NCBI RefSeq assembly: GCF_019331675.1
Contig: NZ_JAHBBJ010000010.1
Span: 46,728-110,727 of the forward strand
Length of the DNA: 64,000 nucleotides
Origin: Bifidobacterium miconisargentati
GTDB lineage: Bacteria; Actinomycetota; Actinomycetes; Actinomycetales; Bifidobacteriaceae
Reading direction: 5' to 3'
Part shown: piece after piece, positions 26,141 to 34,704 of the stretch
How positions within the stretch are numbered: position 1 is the stretch's first letter
Layout of the letters: every line of letters begins with the position of its first letter
Notes under the pieces: model-generated
The model's input: only the letters and a program-made list of their open reading frames with translations
What the model was told of the DNA's origin: nothing
The model's database searches: none
Program-made: the position numbers and the translations under genes

Positions 26141-27625
26141 CTATTTCAGGTCTTTACGATTGAACGAACGCCGCGCCAGCAGCACGCCAGCCGTGAGATA
26201 CATCAACGAGCACGCGGTCACGCCGGTCTCCCAGAACGCGGTCGGCGCGTCGAGCCCGAGTTCGGTGAACCACTGTTCACGCAGCAGCAGCACGCCCACC
26301 GGATTGAATCCGCCGACCCACGCAAGCCACGGCAGTCCCAATGAACGCGCCGCGCCCACAAGCCCGATCACCAGCAGTACGGCCACTCCCGCGAGTCCCG
26401 CCACCGCGAATGTATCGCGAATCAGCAGTTCCAACACCGCCGTGAACAGCGCGAAGCACAACGTGACCGCCAATCCCAGCGCCAGCCTCACGAACAGGTA
26501 CTGTCCGATGGTCAGATCCCACCAGGTGATGAACGGCTGTTGCCCGAACACCGTGTTGAACTGGCTGGACACGCTCGCGCTCCACACGCCGCGCACATCG
26601 AACACCATGAGATACGGCACCACGATCGCCGCCACGAGCATCAGGTACGCCGTTGCCGTGGCGATGAGTCCCGCCGCGATTTTCGGCGCCGTGAGCCGTC
26701 GGCCCGTGCGGGTGGTCATCAACAGCTGCTCGGTGCCGGACGTGCGTTCGGAACCGAGCGCCAACGCCATCAGCAGCACCGCCAGCGCGCAGGTTTCGAA
26801 GAACAGATAGCCGGTCATGCGAGACCAGTGCAGCAACGTGTCATCGGTGGCCGTCCCGGCCGCCAGGTCCATCGCCGCCCCGGTTGCGGTCAGATGCGTC
26901 ACGCGAGCGGCATAGGCATCGTACTTGCGTTGCATCAGCCAGGTGGCCACCGGATCGCCGGCGACCTGCGTGAGCATCGCATCGCGCATGGGTGACGGAT
27001 CGTAGGAGGCGAGCGTGTTCGTCACGCCCGCGGTGACGGCTGTGAGCTGTCGGTGCAGTTCGTCGTCCGTCAGCGTGGAATCGGCGGGGATTCGTGCGGT
27101 GATAACGATTGCGTCGGTGGCGTTGGTTTCTTGGGTTGGCGATGCGTCGGCTGCCGTGCTGTCGGCGGCGGTATCGTCGGTGCCGGCGGTTGACTGGGAG
27201 GGAGACGTGTTGGTTGCGGCAGGCACGCCGGGCGTCGTGCCGCCGGCAGCGGTGTCGTTGGTGATGTCGGCGACAGTGCCGTTGCCGGACTTGACGGAAC
27301 CGGTATCGACCTGCGCAAGCTTCCGGCTGAAGTCGGTGCCGGTCCTGCCGCCGATGGTCACGGTGACGGCGCTCGCGTAATTATGCAGCGCGACGGTGTT
27401 CGCAGGCACGGTCGCGGCCAGCATGAGATTCACCAGTGCGAACACGGCGACGAACGCCCACACCAACGGCAGTCGCGCGATTTTGACCAACTCGGTGCCG
27501 GTGAATCGCAGAGGATGCAGGGCGGTTCGGGTTGCGCCGGCGGCTGCGATCCTGGCAGCGGTCAAGTCCGTCACGCTGACGCCCGATTGGAGCCGTGCGT
27601 GCCGTGCAGGTTGTGACGTGCTCAT
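26141..27625 (-). CDS. ABC-2 type transporter permease
   Basis: 494 residues, same architecture as the following permease: helix at about residues 50-75 (LPLVWAFVAVFALVNLMLAA), an outer Thr/Asp/Ala-rich region of ~200 residues, then six helices from about 270. It starts after GGAGG two bases beyond the stop of the ATPase gene, so translation is coupled. The cytoplasmic loop LGSERTSGTEQLLMTTRTGRR looks like the ATPase-contact segment of ABC-2 permeases. It pairs with the 607-residue permease as a probable heterodimer. Confidence 0.78.
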   Translation of the reverse strand: MSTSQPARHARLQSGVSVTDLTAARIAAAGATRTALHPLRFTGTELVKIARLPLVWAFVAVFALVNLMLAATVPANTVALHNYASAVTVTIGGRTGTDFSRKLAQVDTGSVKSGNGTVADITNDTAAGGTTPGVPAATNTSPSQSTAGTDDTAADSTAADASPTQETNATDAIVITARIPADSTLTDDELHRQLTAVTAGVTNTLASYDPSPMRDAMLTQVAGDPVATWLMQRKYDAYAARVTHLTATGAAMDLAAGTATDDTLLHWSRMTGYLFFETCALAVLLMALALGSERTSGTEQLLMTTRTGRRLTAPKIAAGLIATATAYLMLVAAIVVPYLMVFDVRGVWSASVSSQFNTVFGQQPFITWWDLTIGQYLFVRLALGLAVTLCFALFTAVLELLIRDTFAVAGLAGVAVLLVIGLVGAARSLGLPWLAWVGGFNPVGVLLLREQWFTELGLDAPTAFWETGVTACSLMYLTAGVLLARRSFNRKDLK

Positions 27626-27626
27626 C

Positions 27627-28508
27627 TCAGCCTCCGTAGATGACCAGGAAAGCGTCTTCGAGATTCGGCGCCACCGCGACCGGGCCGGTGGGCACGATGC
27701 CCGGTGCCGGCAGACTCGAGGCTCCGGCGATGGGCTCGGGCGAGTAGATGCGCAGCCGCGTCACGCCGCCGTACTGCACTTCGGACAGCAATCGTTGTCC
27801 GAAGTGCAGCGGCATGTCCGCCGGTACCTCGTAGATCTTGCCCTCCATCGACTTGCAGATGTCGGCGGGCGCGGCGTTGGCGAACACCGTGCCGTCGCGC
27901 AGCATCACGATATGGCCTGCGATCGTTTCCAGATCGGAGACGATATGGGTGGAAAGGATGACGATGCGATTGGCGGCGAACGAGTGGATGATGTTGCGGA
28001 AGCGCACGCGCTCCTTCGGGTCGAGGCCCGCTGTGGGCTCGTCGAGGATGAGGATGCGCGGGTCATGCACGAGCGCTTGCGCGATGCCGACGCGCTGGAT
28101 CATGCCGCCCGAGAACGTTCGCATCCGCTTGTTCGCGGAATCCGCGAGCCCCACCATGTCCAGCAGGGTGTTGATGCGTTCGTCAAGCCCGGCGCGCGGC
28201 ATGCCCTGCAGTGCGGCGATGTAGCGCAGGAACTGGCGTGGCGTGTAGTTCGGGTAGTAGCCGAAATCCTGCGGCAAGTAGCCGACCTGGCCGCGATAGC
28301 GCTCGCCGAGGGCCGTGATGTCCTCGCCGTCCAGCCGGATCGCGCCGGTGTCGGGGAAGAGCAGCGTGGTCATGAGCTTCATCAGCGTGGTCTTGCCAGC
28401 GCCGTTCGGGGCGAGCAGGCCGTAGACGCCGTGGTCGAACTCCAGGTTGATGTCGTGCAGGATGGTTTTGCCGGACAGTTTCTTGGATACGTTGTCAACA
28501 GTGAGCAT
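27627..28508 (-). CDS. ABC transporter ATP-binding protein
   Basis: 293 residues with a complete nucleotide-binding domain: Walker A APNGAGKTT, Q-loop VGYLPQDFGYYPN, signature FSGGMIQRVGIAQAL, Walker B ILILDEPTAGLD and switch His in LSTHIV. A ~70-residue C-terminal extension follows. It resembles ATPases of ABC-2 exporters. It lies first of three exporter genes and is separated from the upstream membrane-protein gene by a short inner repeat at 28549-28595. Confidence 0.92.
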   Translation of the reverse strand: MLTVDNVSKKLSGKTILHDINLEFDHGVYGLLAPNGAGKTTLMKLMTTLLFPDTGAIRLDGEDITALGERYRGQVGYLPQDFGYYPNYTPRQFLRYIAALQGMPRAGLDERINTLLDMVGLADSANKRMRTFSGGMIQRVGIAQALVHDPRILILDEPTAGLDPKERVRFRNIIHSFAANRIVILSTHIVSDLETIAGHIVMLRDGTVFANAAPADICKSMEGKIYEVPADMPLHFGQRLLSEVQYGGVTRLRIYSPEPIAGASSLPAPGIVPTGPVAVAPNLEDAFLVIYGG

Positions 28509-28548
28509 GGTAGGTCCTTTCGGGTGGAAGCGAGCAGCACCTTTTCTT

Positions 28549-28595
28549 GGCTCCCCTTGTCAGGGGAGCCGTCGGCAGAGCCGACTGAGGGGTAG
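28549..28595 (+). repeat. Inner palindromic repeat, short form
   Basis: GGCTCCCCTTGTCAGGGGAGCCGTCGGCAGAGCCGAC then TGAGGGGTAG, 47 nt, lying between the ATPase gene and the membrane-protein gene of the same minus-strand unit. Confidence 0.8.
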
Positions 28596-28643
28596 TTAAA
28601 GGTATTGAGCCAATTCTGGTTTTGGTACAGTCAGACGTGACAA

Positions 28644-29891
28644 TCAGGCGAACCGCGCGACGGCAGGGGAGAGGCGTACGAATCGGTTCATCGCCGCGAA
28701 GTAGGCGATGCCCGTCGCCACGGCGGTGACCAGCGCGACCGTCGGCGGCAGACCAGTCAGCAGCGGAGTCAGTACGTCGTGCCAGACCAGCAGCACCGCG
28801 CCCAGCACTACCCATGCGGTCGGCACCACGGCCATCGACCACGGCCATCGGCAGCGCACATCCGCCGCCAACTGCGCGATGCCGAAGAGGAACAGCGCGC
28901 TGAACGCCACGCCCAGCAACGTCGCCAGCGAGAACCGGGAGATCGGGGCGTTTGTCGTCATGAGGAATCCGGCCGTTTCGGTTGCGTTCGGCATGCCTGC
29001 CGCACCGGTTATGCCGCCCGATTCGACGAGTCCCATCTGCATGCCGACCGCGTTGACGCACAGCCCGTATGCCACGATGAGCGTGGCCGCCACCGCGCCC
29101 ATCACCAGCATGCGCAGCGCGCACAGGCGGACGAACGACCAGCGCATCGTGCGCAGCAGTTCGTCGGTCCGCTGTTCGTGCTCGCGCCAGCGCACCAGCA
29201 GATGCGTGGCCTCGTACAGGAACGGTGCGGCCAGGAACATACTTGCGTACAGGATGCCGGGGTCGGTGAAGACGCGCGCGCCGTCGGACAGTATCCGCAG
29301 GAACGGGATCAGCCAGACGGCCACGGTCATCACCAGTGCCACGGCCACGCAGTCCCATGCGCCGAAGAACAGGTCCCGCAGGCGCAGGGAGCCGCGCGCC
29401 TCGCGCAACGTGGACCACAGGGTGACGCGCTTGGGCACTCCCGCTTGGACCGCCGTTGCGATCGCGTGTTCGCGGCGCAGCGGCGAGGCTGCCAAAGCGT
29501 TGGCGATGGCAGTGTTGACGGCTTCGTCTGCCGATGTGTTCTCCGGAGCATTGTGCGGGACAGTTGCGTGCGTAACGAGGGCATCGTATGAGGCATTGCC
29601 GTCAGTATGGCCGGCATACGGCACTGTGGCAACGCCGACATTGGTCGTACCGGCAACCGTGCGCGCCCCGAACTCGGGCTCGTCCGTAGCGGCCGCGGCT
29701 GCCGTACGTGCCGCTAGGGCCTGCATGATGCGGGATTCCATACGGTCGAAGTCACCGCGGTCGGCGGCCCGGTTGATGGTGTCCGCAGTGGCGTTGACAG
29801 TGGCATTGGCCGTGGTGCTGACCGTACGGCCGCTGCCGTCGAAACGGTCAACGGAATCCGCGGTGATGTTGCGATCAGTCTGCTCGTTCAT
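28644..29891 (-). CDS. Membrane protein downstream of an ECF sigma factor (possible anti-sigma)
   Basis: 415 residues, not matched to a named family. It starts 17 bases inside the end of the sigma-factor gene, after AAAGGAG. Residues 1-~170 are hydrophilic, Ala/Thr-rich and presumably cytoplasmic, with a possible helical segment (RMESRIMQALAARTAAAA). About six membrane helices follow (including CVAVALVMTVAVWLIPFL, MLVMGAVAATLIVAYGL). A cytoplasmic N-terminus plus membrane helices, coded directly after and overlapping an ECF-type sigma factor, is the usual arrangement for an anti-sigma factor. That is inference: no ZAS zinc motif (HxxxCxxC) is visible. Confidence 0.6.
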   Translation of the reverse strand: MNEQTDRNITADSVDRFDGSGRTVSTTANATVNATADTINRAADRGDFDRMESRIMQALAARTAAAAATDEPEFGARTVAGTTNVGVATVPYAGHTDGNASYDALVTHATVPHNAPENTSADEAVNTAIANALAASPLRREHAIATAVQAGVPKRVTLWSTLREARGSLRLRDLFFGAWDCVAVALVMTVAVWLIPFLRILSDGARVFTDPGILYASMFLAAPFLYEATHLLVRWREHEQRTDELLRTMRWSFVRLCALRMLVMGAVAATLIVAYGLCVNAVGMQMGLVESGGITGAAGMPNATETAGFLMTTNAPISRFSLATLLGVAFSALFLFGIAQLAADVRCRWPWSMAVVPTAWVVLGAVLLVWHDVLTPLLTGLPPTVALVTAVATGIAYFAAMNRFVRLSPAVARFA

Positions 29892-30699
29892 CGCCGAACT
29901 CCTTTCGAATCGCTTGGATAAGTCGGTAGTAGCGGGCCTTCACGGCCTCCGTGCGCTCGCCGCGGGCCTGCGCGATCTGCGGGAACGTGAGCCCTGCGGC
30001 CGTATGCAGGTGGAAGATCTCTTGGGTGCCGGCGTCGAATCGGGAGACGAACGTCTCGATTCGGGCCAGCAGGTCGGCGTCGGCCTGCGATTCGGCCGGA
30101 TCCCGCGCCTGCTTGGTGCCGGCGACGGGCTCGGCGGTGCCGTTGGCAATGGCGTTGCCAACGATGTCACTGGTGCCGATGCCGGTGTCAGTGCTGGGCC
30201 GTGGATCCAACGGCGTGGTCGTGATGCGTTGCGCCCGCCGCGCGTCGATCACCTTGCGTGAGGCGATGGCGTACATCCAGGTGCGCACCGACGCCTTGGC
30301 GGGGTCGTAGGTGGATAGCGCCCGTAGGACGGCGATCATTGTCTCCTGCGTGAGGTCGAGCGCATGGTCGCGGTCGCCGGTCGTGCGCCAGATGAAAGCG
30401 CACACGTCATCGAAATACGCGCGCACCAACTGATCGGCCGCTTCCTGCGAACTATGGCGGACGATGGCGCGAATCAGACGACGATCGGTCGCGGCGCGGG
30501 TTTCGGTAGCCTCGTCGGTCGCGACATGGGTTTCGTCGCGGGCATTGGCGTCGCCGGTGGCTTTGGCGGGCCAGGCCGTGTCGTCGGACGTGACATGTGC
30601 GTTGGCTCGGCCGTCGGCGGCATTGGCGGCTTTGGAGGTTCCGGCGGACGTACCGTTACGCCCGCCTCCGCCCCTTCGTGCCGCCGTAAACCAACCCAT
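29875..30699 (-). CDS. ECF-like RNA polymerase sigma factor
   Basis: 274 residues from the ATG at 30699 (MGWFTAARRGG), with AAGGGAG upstream. A ~65-residue low-complexity leader precedes sigma region 2 (ADQLVRAYFDDVCAFIWRTTGDRDHALDLTQETMI, VRTWMYAIASRKVIDARRA). A long linker of about 65 residues leads to region 4 (FDAGTQEIFHLHTAAGLTFPQIAQARGERTEAVKARYYRLIQAIR). Regions 1 and 3 are absent, as in ECF factors. It heads a minus-strand unit with a membrane protein and a three-gene ABC exporter. On the minus strand GTATATAC lies about 30 bp upstream of the start and may be part of its own promoter. Confidence 0.85.
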   Translation of the reverse strand: MGWFTAARRGGGGRNGTSAGTSKAANAADGRANAHVTSDDTAWPAKATGDANARDETHVATDEATETRAATDRRLIRAIVRHSSQEAADQLVRAYFDDVCAFIWRTTGDRDHALDLTQETMIAVLRALSTYDPAKASVRTWMYAIASRKVIDARRAQRITTTPLDPRPSTDTGIGTSDIVGNAIANGTAEPVAGTKQARDPAESQADADLLARIETFVSRFDAGTQEIFHLHTAAGLTFPQIAQARGERTEAVKARYYRLIQAIRKEFGDERAD

Positions 30700-30825
30700 G
30701 ACCGTCTCCCTTTCGTCGCGTTCACAGGTATATACGTGCGAAGCTCGCGAATCGTTGCACGGAACTTCACCCGGGCGTGTCGAAGATGTAAGGATGCGGC
30801 CAGGGCCAATGCCCGCGCCAATCCA

Positions 30826-30831
30826 TACAAT
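30826..30831 (+). promoter_or_regulatory. Candidate -10 element before the Maf-Nudix gene
   Basis: TACAAT in AATCCATACAATG, 33 bp before the start codon, the same context as before hom. Confidence 0.35.
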
Positions 30832-30863
30832 GCAAGGTAGTGAACCTAAGCCAGGAGGGTTGA

Positions 30864-32336
30864 ATGTCCATTCCGCTGATTCTTGCGTCCAAGTCCAAGC
30901 CGCGCCGCGATGTGCTGTATGCGGCCGGCATCTGCCCCACGATTCGCGTCTCGCATGTGGATGAGCCCGCCGCGCTGGAGTCCGCCGCCCGGACCGCCGG
31001 CGTGACGGTCGATGACCTGACCGTCGATCAGCGGGTGATGATCCTGGCTGAAGCCAAGGCTCAGGCCGTGCACCGCGCCTACCGCAATGTGGCCGCGACG
31101 GCCGCCGCCGCGACCGGCGAGCGCGTGATCGCCTACCCGTTGCGCGCCGCCGAAGTGCAGGCCGAGGACGCCGCCGAGTCCGGCTCCGGCGCGCCAAACG
31201 CCACTGCTGAGAAATCCCAGTCCATCGACTACTCCAAGGACCGCATCGCCACCACCCGTGACTTCTCCGGCGTGGACATGCCGACCGTCACCGAACCCAT
31301 CTCCAACGTCATCGCCATGCAGCCGGGACTTACGCGCGCCACGGTCGGCCCGCTCATCATCGGCTGTGATTCGATGTTCCTGCTGGACGGCGAATGCTAC
31401 GGTAAGCCGCACAGCGCCGAAGTCGCGCGCGAACGCCTGCGCAGGATGCGTGGGGCCAGCGGCGAGCTGTGGACCGGCCACTGCGTCATCGACTTCGCCA
31501 CCGGTCGCGTGGCGCGCGGGGCCAGCCACGCCGTCGTGAAGTTCGGCGACTTCACGGACAAGGACATCGAACGGTACATCGCCACCGGCGAGCCGTTGGA
31601 AGTGGCCGGATCGTTCACGCTGGAAGGCTTCGGCGGCGCGTTCATCGACGGCATCGAAGGCGACCCGCACGGCATCATCGGCATCAGCCTGCCGCTCCTG
31701 CGCAAGCTGACTCGCGAACTCGGCGTGGACTGGACCGACCTGTGGAACGTCAAGCGCGGCGAAAGCGCGCCCGAAGCAGCGGATGCGGCCGGCATCCCGG
31801 CGGCGGGCAAGGATAACCTGCCGCCCGTGGAGAACGTGCACCAGCCCGGCGATGGTTGGGTGGACTGCGCCTGCGGCCGCAAGCATTGGGGCACCAACGG
31901 CGCGTCCGGCATCCTACTGGCCCGCCGCGACCCGGCCACCGGCAAGGTGACGGACGTGGTGATGCAGCATCGCGCGGCATGGAGCGCGGAAGGCGGCACG
32001 TGGGGCATCCCCGGCGGCGCCACGGCGGACGGCGAATCGCCCATCGAGGGCGCGCTGCGCGAAAGCTACGAGGAGGCGAACATCACCCCCGAGGACATCG
32101 AGGTGGTCGGCTCCTACCGTGAGGATCACGGGCCGTGGGCGTACACCACCGTCTTCGCGTTCGAAAAGCCCGGCCACCATGTCGAGCCGCGTGCGAACGA
32201 CGACGAAAGCAAGGAGATCTGCTGGGTGCCGATCGACGACGTGCCGAACCGCAAGCTCCTGACCGCCATGAAGACTGACTGGCCCCGCTTCGCCGCCCGC
32301 CTTCGCGAGTTGGCCGGCGCATACGCGGCCAAGTAG
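30864..32336 (+). CDS. Maf nucleotide pyrophosphatase fused to a Nudix hydrolase
   Basis: 490 residues after AGGAGG. Residues 1-~290 are Maf: LILASKSKPRRDVL at the start, then IIGCDSMFLLDGECYGKP and GFGGAFIDGIEGDPHGIIGISLPLL. An insertion of ~70 residues interrupts the early part. Residues ~330-490 are a Nudix domain with box GGATADGESPIEGALRESYEEANI: the RE-x2-EE core is present, with Asn where Gly is usual after EEA. Between them is a Cys-containing segment (WVDCACGRKHWG). Maf proteins cleave non-standard NTPs, as do many Nudix enzymes, so a double-headed nucleotide-sanitising enzyme is plausible. Substrates are not predictable. Confidence 0.88.
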   Translation: MSIPLILASKSKPRRDVLYAAGICPTIRVSHVDEPAALESAARTAGVTVDDLTVDQRVMILAEAKAQAVHRAYRNVAATAAAATGERVIAYPLRAAEVQAEDAAESGSGAPNATAEKSQSIDYSKDRIATTRDFSGVDMPTVTEPISNVIAMQPGLTRATVGPLIIGCDSMFLLDGECYGKPHSAEVARERLRRMRGASGELWTGHCVIDFATGRVARGASHAVVKFGDFTDKDIERYIATGEPLEVAGSFTLEGFGGAFIDGIEGDPHGIIGISLPLLRKLTRELGVDWTDLWNVKRGESAPEAADAAGIPAAGKDNLPPVENVHQPGDGWVDCACGRKHWGTNGASGILLARRDPATGKVTDVVMQHRAAWSAEGGTWGIPGGATADGESPIEGALRESYEEANITPEDIEVVGSYREDHGPWAYTTVFAFEKPGHHVEPRANDDESKEICWVPIDDVPNRKLLTAMKTDWPRFAARLRELAGAYAAK

Positions 32337-32417
32337 ACTCTTATCGTTCCTGTTGGGCGTCACGCGAGGCTGGCCTGCGTGGATTCGGTCAAGGTGGTGC
32401 CGGTGCCCGTCCGTTCC

Positions 32418-33620
32418 TTAATCTTTTCCGGCGGGGATGGACTGGTGCGGGGAACTGCCCTCCACCGTGAATTCCCAACGGATGTGGAGCCGGTAATGTT
32501 GCCCGGCGGGCAGCTCGGGGGAGCGTTCGGATGGGTCATTGATGGAGTTCGGCACGAAGCCGGGCTCCAGGGCGTAGCCGGCCGACGGGCCGTACGTGTG
32601 CCCGCTGGTGCCGGGAACATCTTCCATGAATCCGGCGCTGTAGAAGAGCACGGCCGGGGCGTCGGCGTATTGCGTCATGCGGATGCCGGTGCGCGGGCTG
32701 TACGCGCTCGCCAGTTTGCGCAGTCCGTTGCTGTTGGCCGGCTTGCGCGGGCTGTCTGATGCGCCGGATGCATCTGGTGCATCAGGATGGCCCGGTCCGT
32801 CTGGCTTGCTCCCGTCCAACCGGCTCGGCTCGGGTACGGCGGCGTCCGGCAGTTGCCCTGCGGCGTCCTCGAACACGAACGCATGGTTGTATCCGCGTGC
32901 GGCAAGAATCTGGGCATCGCCCGCATCGAGTCCCGACCGCAGGGCCTCGCCGATGACACGCGGCGTACGGAAATCCATCGCCGTGCCCTCGACCGGGGCA
33001 TGGGCCAGCGGAATGAACCGCTCATCGGTCGGGCAGAAGCGGTCGGTGAAGATCTGAAGTTCCTGATCGAGCATGTCCCCGCTGTCCTCTCCCGAAAGGT
33101 TCCAGTAGGCATGGTTGGTCATGTTGGCGATGGTGGTCCGGTCGCAATCCGCGTCGATGACGAGGTCCAGCGCGTTTCCGGCAACGCCGTAGCAGGCCCG
33201 GATATCCATCGTGCCCGGGAATCCCTGGTCGCCGTCCGGCGAGGTCAAGGCCAGCGTCACGTACTCCTGCCCATATTCGATGACGGTCCAGCGGCGATGT
33301 TCGTAGCCGTCCGGTCCACTGTGCGAACTGTTGATGCCCTCGTTGGCCGCCAGTTGGTAGGTTTCGCCGCCGATGATGCACCGTGCGCCGGCGATGCGAT
33401 TCGCGTTGCGGCCGATGATCGCGCCCAGGTAGCAGTCGTCGTGTTCGTAGTCGCCCGCCGAGGGCAGCCCCAGCAGCACGTTCGTGGGATTGCCGTCGCG
33501 ATCCGGCACGATGACCGACATCAGCCGCGCCCCGTAATCGGTCACTTGCGCGCTGATGCCGGGACTGGTGCCGTCGTCGTCGCTGCCGGCATTGCCGATG
33601 CGCATCGTCATGGGAGTCAT
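32418..33620 (-). CDS. Aldose 1-epimerase family protein
   Basis: 400 residues. The ATG at 33620 overlaps the stop of the AraC gene as ATGA, with GAGGTGGGA upstream. Galactose mutarotase signatures are in order: YGARLMSVIVPDRDGNPTNVLLG, GAIIGRNANRIAGA, INSSHSGPDGYEHRRW, NMTNHAYWNLSGE with the catalytic-type His, and YALEPGFVPNSIND with the Glu. An unusual ~45-residue Pro/Asp/Ser/Gly-rich insert sits near residues 290-330. It interconverts alpha and beta anomers of aldoses. The locus context suggests galactose released from beta-galactosides. Confidence 0.88.
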   Translation of the reverse strand: MTPMTMRIGNAGSDDDGTSPGISAQVTDYGARLMSVIVPDRDGNPTNVLLGLPSAGDYEHDDCYLGAIIGRNANRIAGARCIIGGETYQLAANEGINSSHSGPDGYEHRRWTVIEYGQEYVTLALTSPDGDQGFPGTMDIRACYGVAGNALDLVIDADCDRTTIANMTNHAYWNLSGEDSGDMLDQELQIFTDRFCPTDERFIPLAHAPVEGTAMDFRTPRVIGEALRSGLDAGDAQILAARGYNHAFVFEDAAGQLPDAAVPEPSRLDGSKPDGPGHPDAPDASGASDSPRKPANSNGLRKLASAYSPRTGIRMTQYADAPAVLFYSAGFMEDVPGTSGHTYGPSAGYALEPGFVPNSINDPSERSPELPAGQHYRLHIRWEFTVEGSSPHQSIPAGKD

Positions 33621-34477
33621 CGTCCCACCTCGCTCTGCCGGCGGAATTCGATGGGGGAGACGCCGTTCTTGCGCTTGAACGCGGCGCAGAACGTGCTGGT
33701 GTCGGTGAAGCCGCACTCCTCGCACAGCTGCTTCAACGGGATGTCCGAATTGATGAGCAGGTACTTCGCGGCGTGCATGCGTGCGTCCACGATATAGGCG
33801 TGCGGGGTGTATCCGGTCTTCTTCTTGAAGACGCGGATGAAATGGTATTCGCTCATGAACGCGCGCGCCGCCAGTTCGTCGATGGGCAGCGGGTCGCTCA
33901 GATGATTGGAGATATAGGCGAGCACGTCTTCGATGGCGTGCGGCTGCCGCTGCACGGTGGCGTCGCTGTCGGAGGCGGCCATCGCGAATTCGGTGAGGAT
34001 GTCCGTGATGTACTTCGCCATCTGAGCCTCGCTCACGCGCGATGCCGTATGGAACGTCTCGTAGATATTGGACATCCTGGTCAGCGCGTAGTTCGGATCC
34101 CGCAGCGAGAACACCGAGCCGAGCTTGCCGTTGATCAGGTCGAAGTAGGCGCGCGCCATCGTGCCGTCGAAATGCAGCCACAGCACCTCGCTGTCCTCGT
34201 CGGTGCCGTATGAGTGGTGCCCGTAGCAGTCCAGCAGCACGAAGTCACCCTTCCGGGCCTGCTGCTCGCCCTGATCGGTGCGGACGGTGAACGATCCGCT
34301 GCGCAGGGCCATGATGAGGAAGCTGTCGAACGAGCTGCGCTCCTGCCGGTAGCCGGCCTCGTAATGGAACAGTCCCGCGCGCAGCGGGTACATGAACGTG
34401 CTCAACGCCGTTTTGCTGGGGGTGTAGATGTAGAACTCCGAGTCCGCGTTGTCGATGTTGTGCTCCGCAGGTTTCAT
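33617..34477 (-). CDS. AraC-family transcriptional regulator
   Basis: 286 residues from the ATG at 34477 (MKPAEHNIDNADSEFYIY); a TTG four codons earlier overlaps the ribosome-binding site. The N-terminal cupin-type sensing domain contains DFVLLDCYGHHSYGTDEDSEVLWLHFDG. The C-terminal double helix-turn-helix is clear: LPIDELAARAFMSEYHFIRVFKKKTGYTPHAYI and PLKQLCEECGFTDTSTFCAAFKRKNGVSPIEFR. It is divergent from the DUF5107-TPR gene and translationally coupled to the epimerase; it probably senses a sugar and controls the locus to its right. Confidence 0.92.
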   Translation of the reverse strand: MKPAEHNIDNADSEFYIYTPSKTALSTFMYPLRAGLFHYEAGYRQERSSFDSFLIMALRSGSFTVRTDQGEQQARKGDFVLLDCYGHHSYGTDEDSEVLWLHFDGTMARAYFDLINGKLGSVFSLRDPNYALTRMSNIYETFHTASRVSEAQMAKYITDILTEFAMAASDSDATVQRQPHAIEDVLAYISNHLSDPLPIDELAARAFMSEYHFIRVFKKKTGYTPHAYIVDARMHAAKYLLINSDIPLKQLCEECGFTDTSTFCAAFKRKNGVSPIEFRRQSEVGR

Positions 34478-34572
34478 GGGTGTCTCCAACCTCTCACGCC
34501 GCGAGGCCGTCCTCGACCCGCTCGGCGATGTGTCCGATTGTGTTCATCATAATGAATCCGCAAGACTTCGGC

Positions 34573-34620
34573 ATGCGCAATTTTTCTCTATGACATGGCA
34601 GGAAAACTTTAGAATGCGCA
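34573..34620. promoter_or_regulatory. Direct repeats in the araC-DUF5107 intergenic region
   Basis: ATGCGCA occurs at 34573-34579 and 34614-34620, 41 bp apart (about four turns), each followed by an A/T run. Direct repeats spaced by whole turns are typical of AraC-family operators; assignment to the adjacent regulator is inferred. Confidence 0.4.
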
Positions 34621-34704
34621 GAAAAACAGGTTTAGTCTGTAAGCAAGTAATCAATGGATTACACATTACGTAACCAGCATGAGCATCCGACGGAGGAGCA
34701 CATC

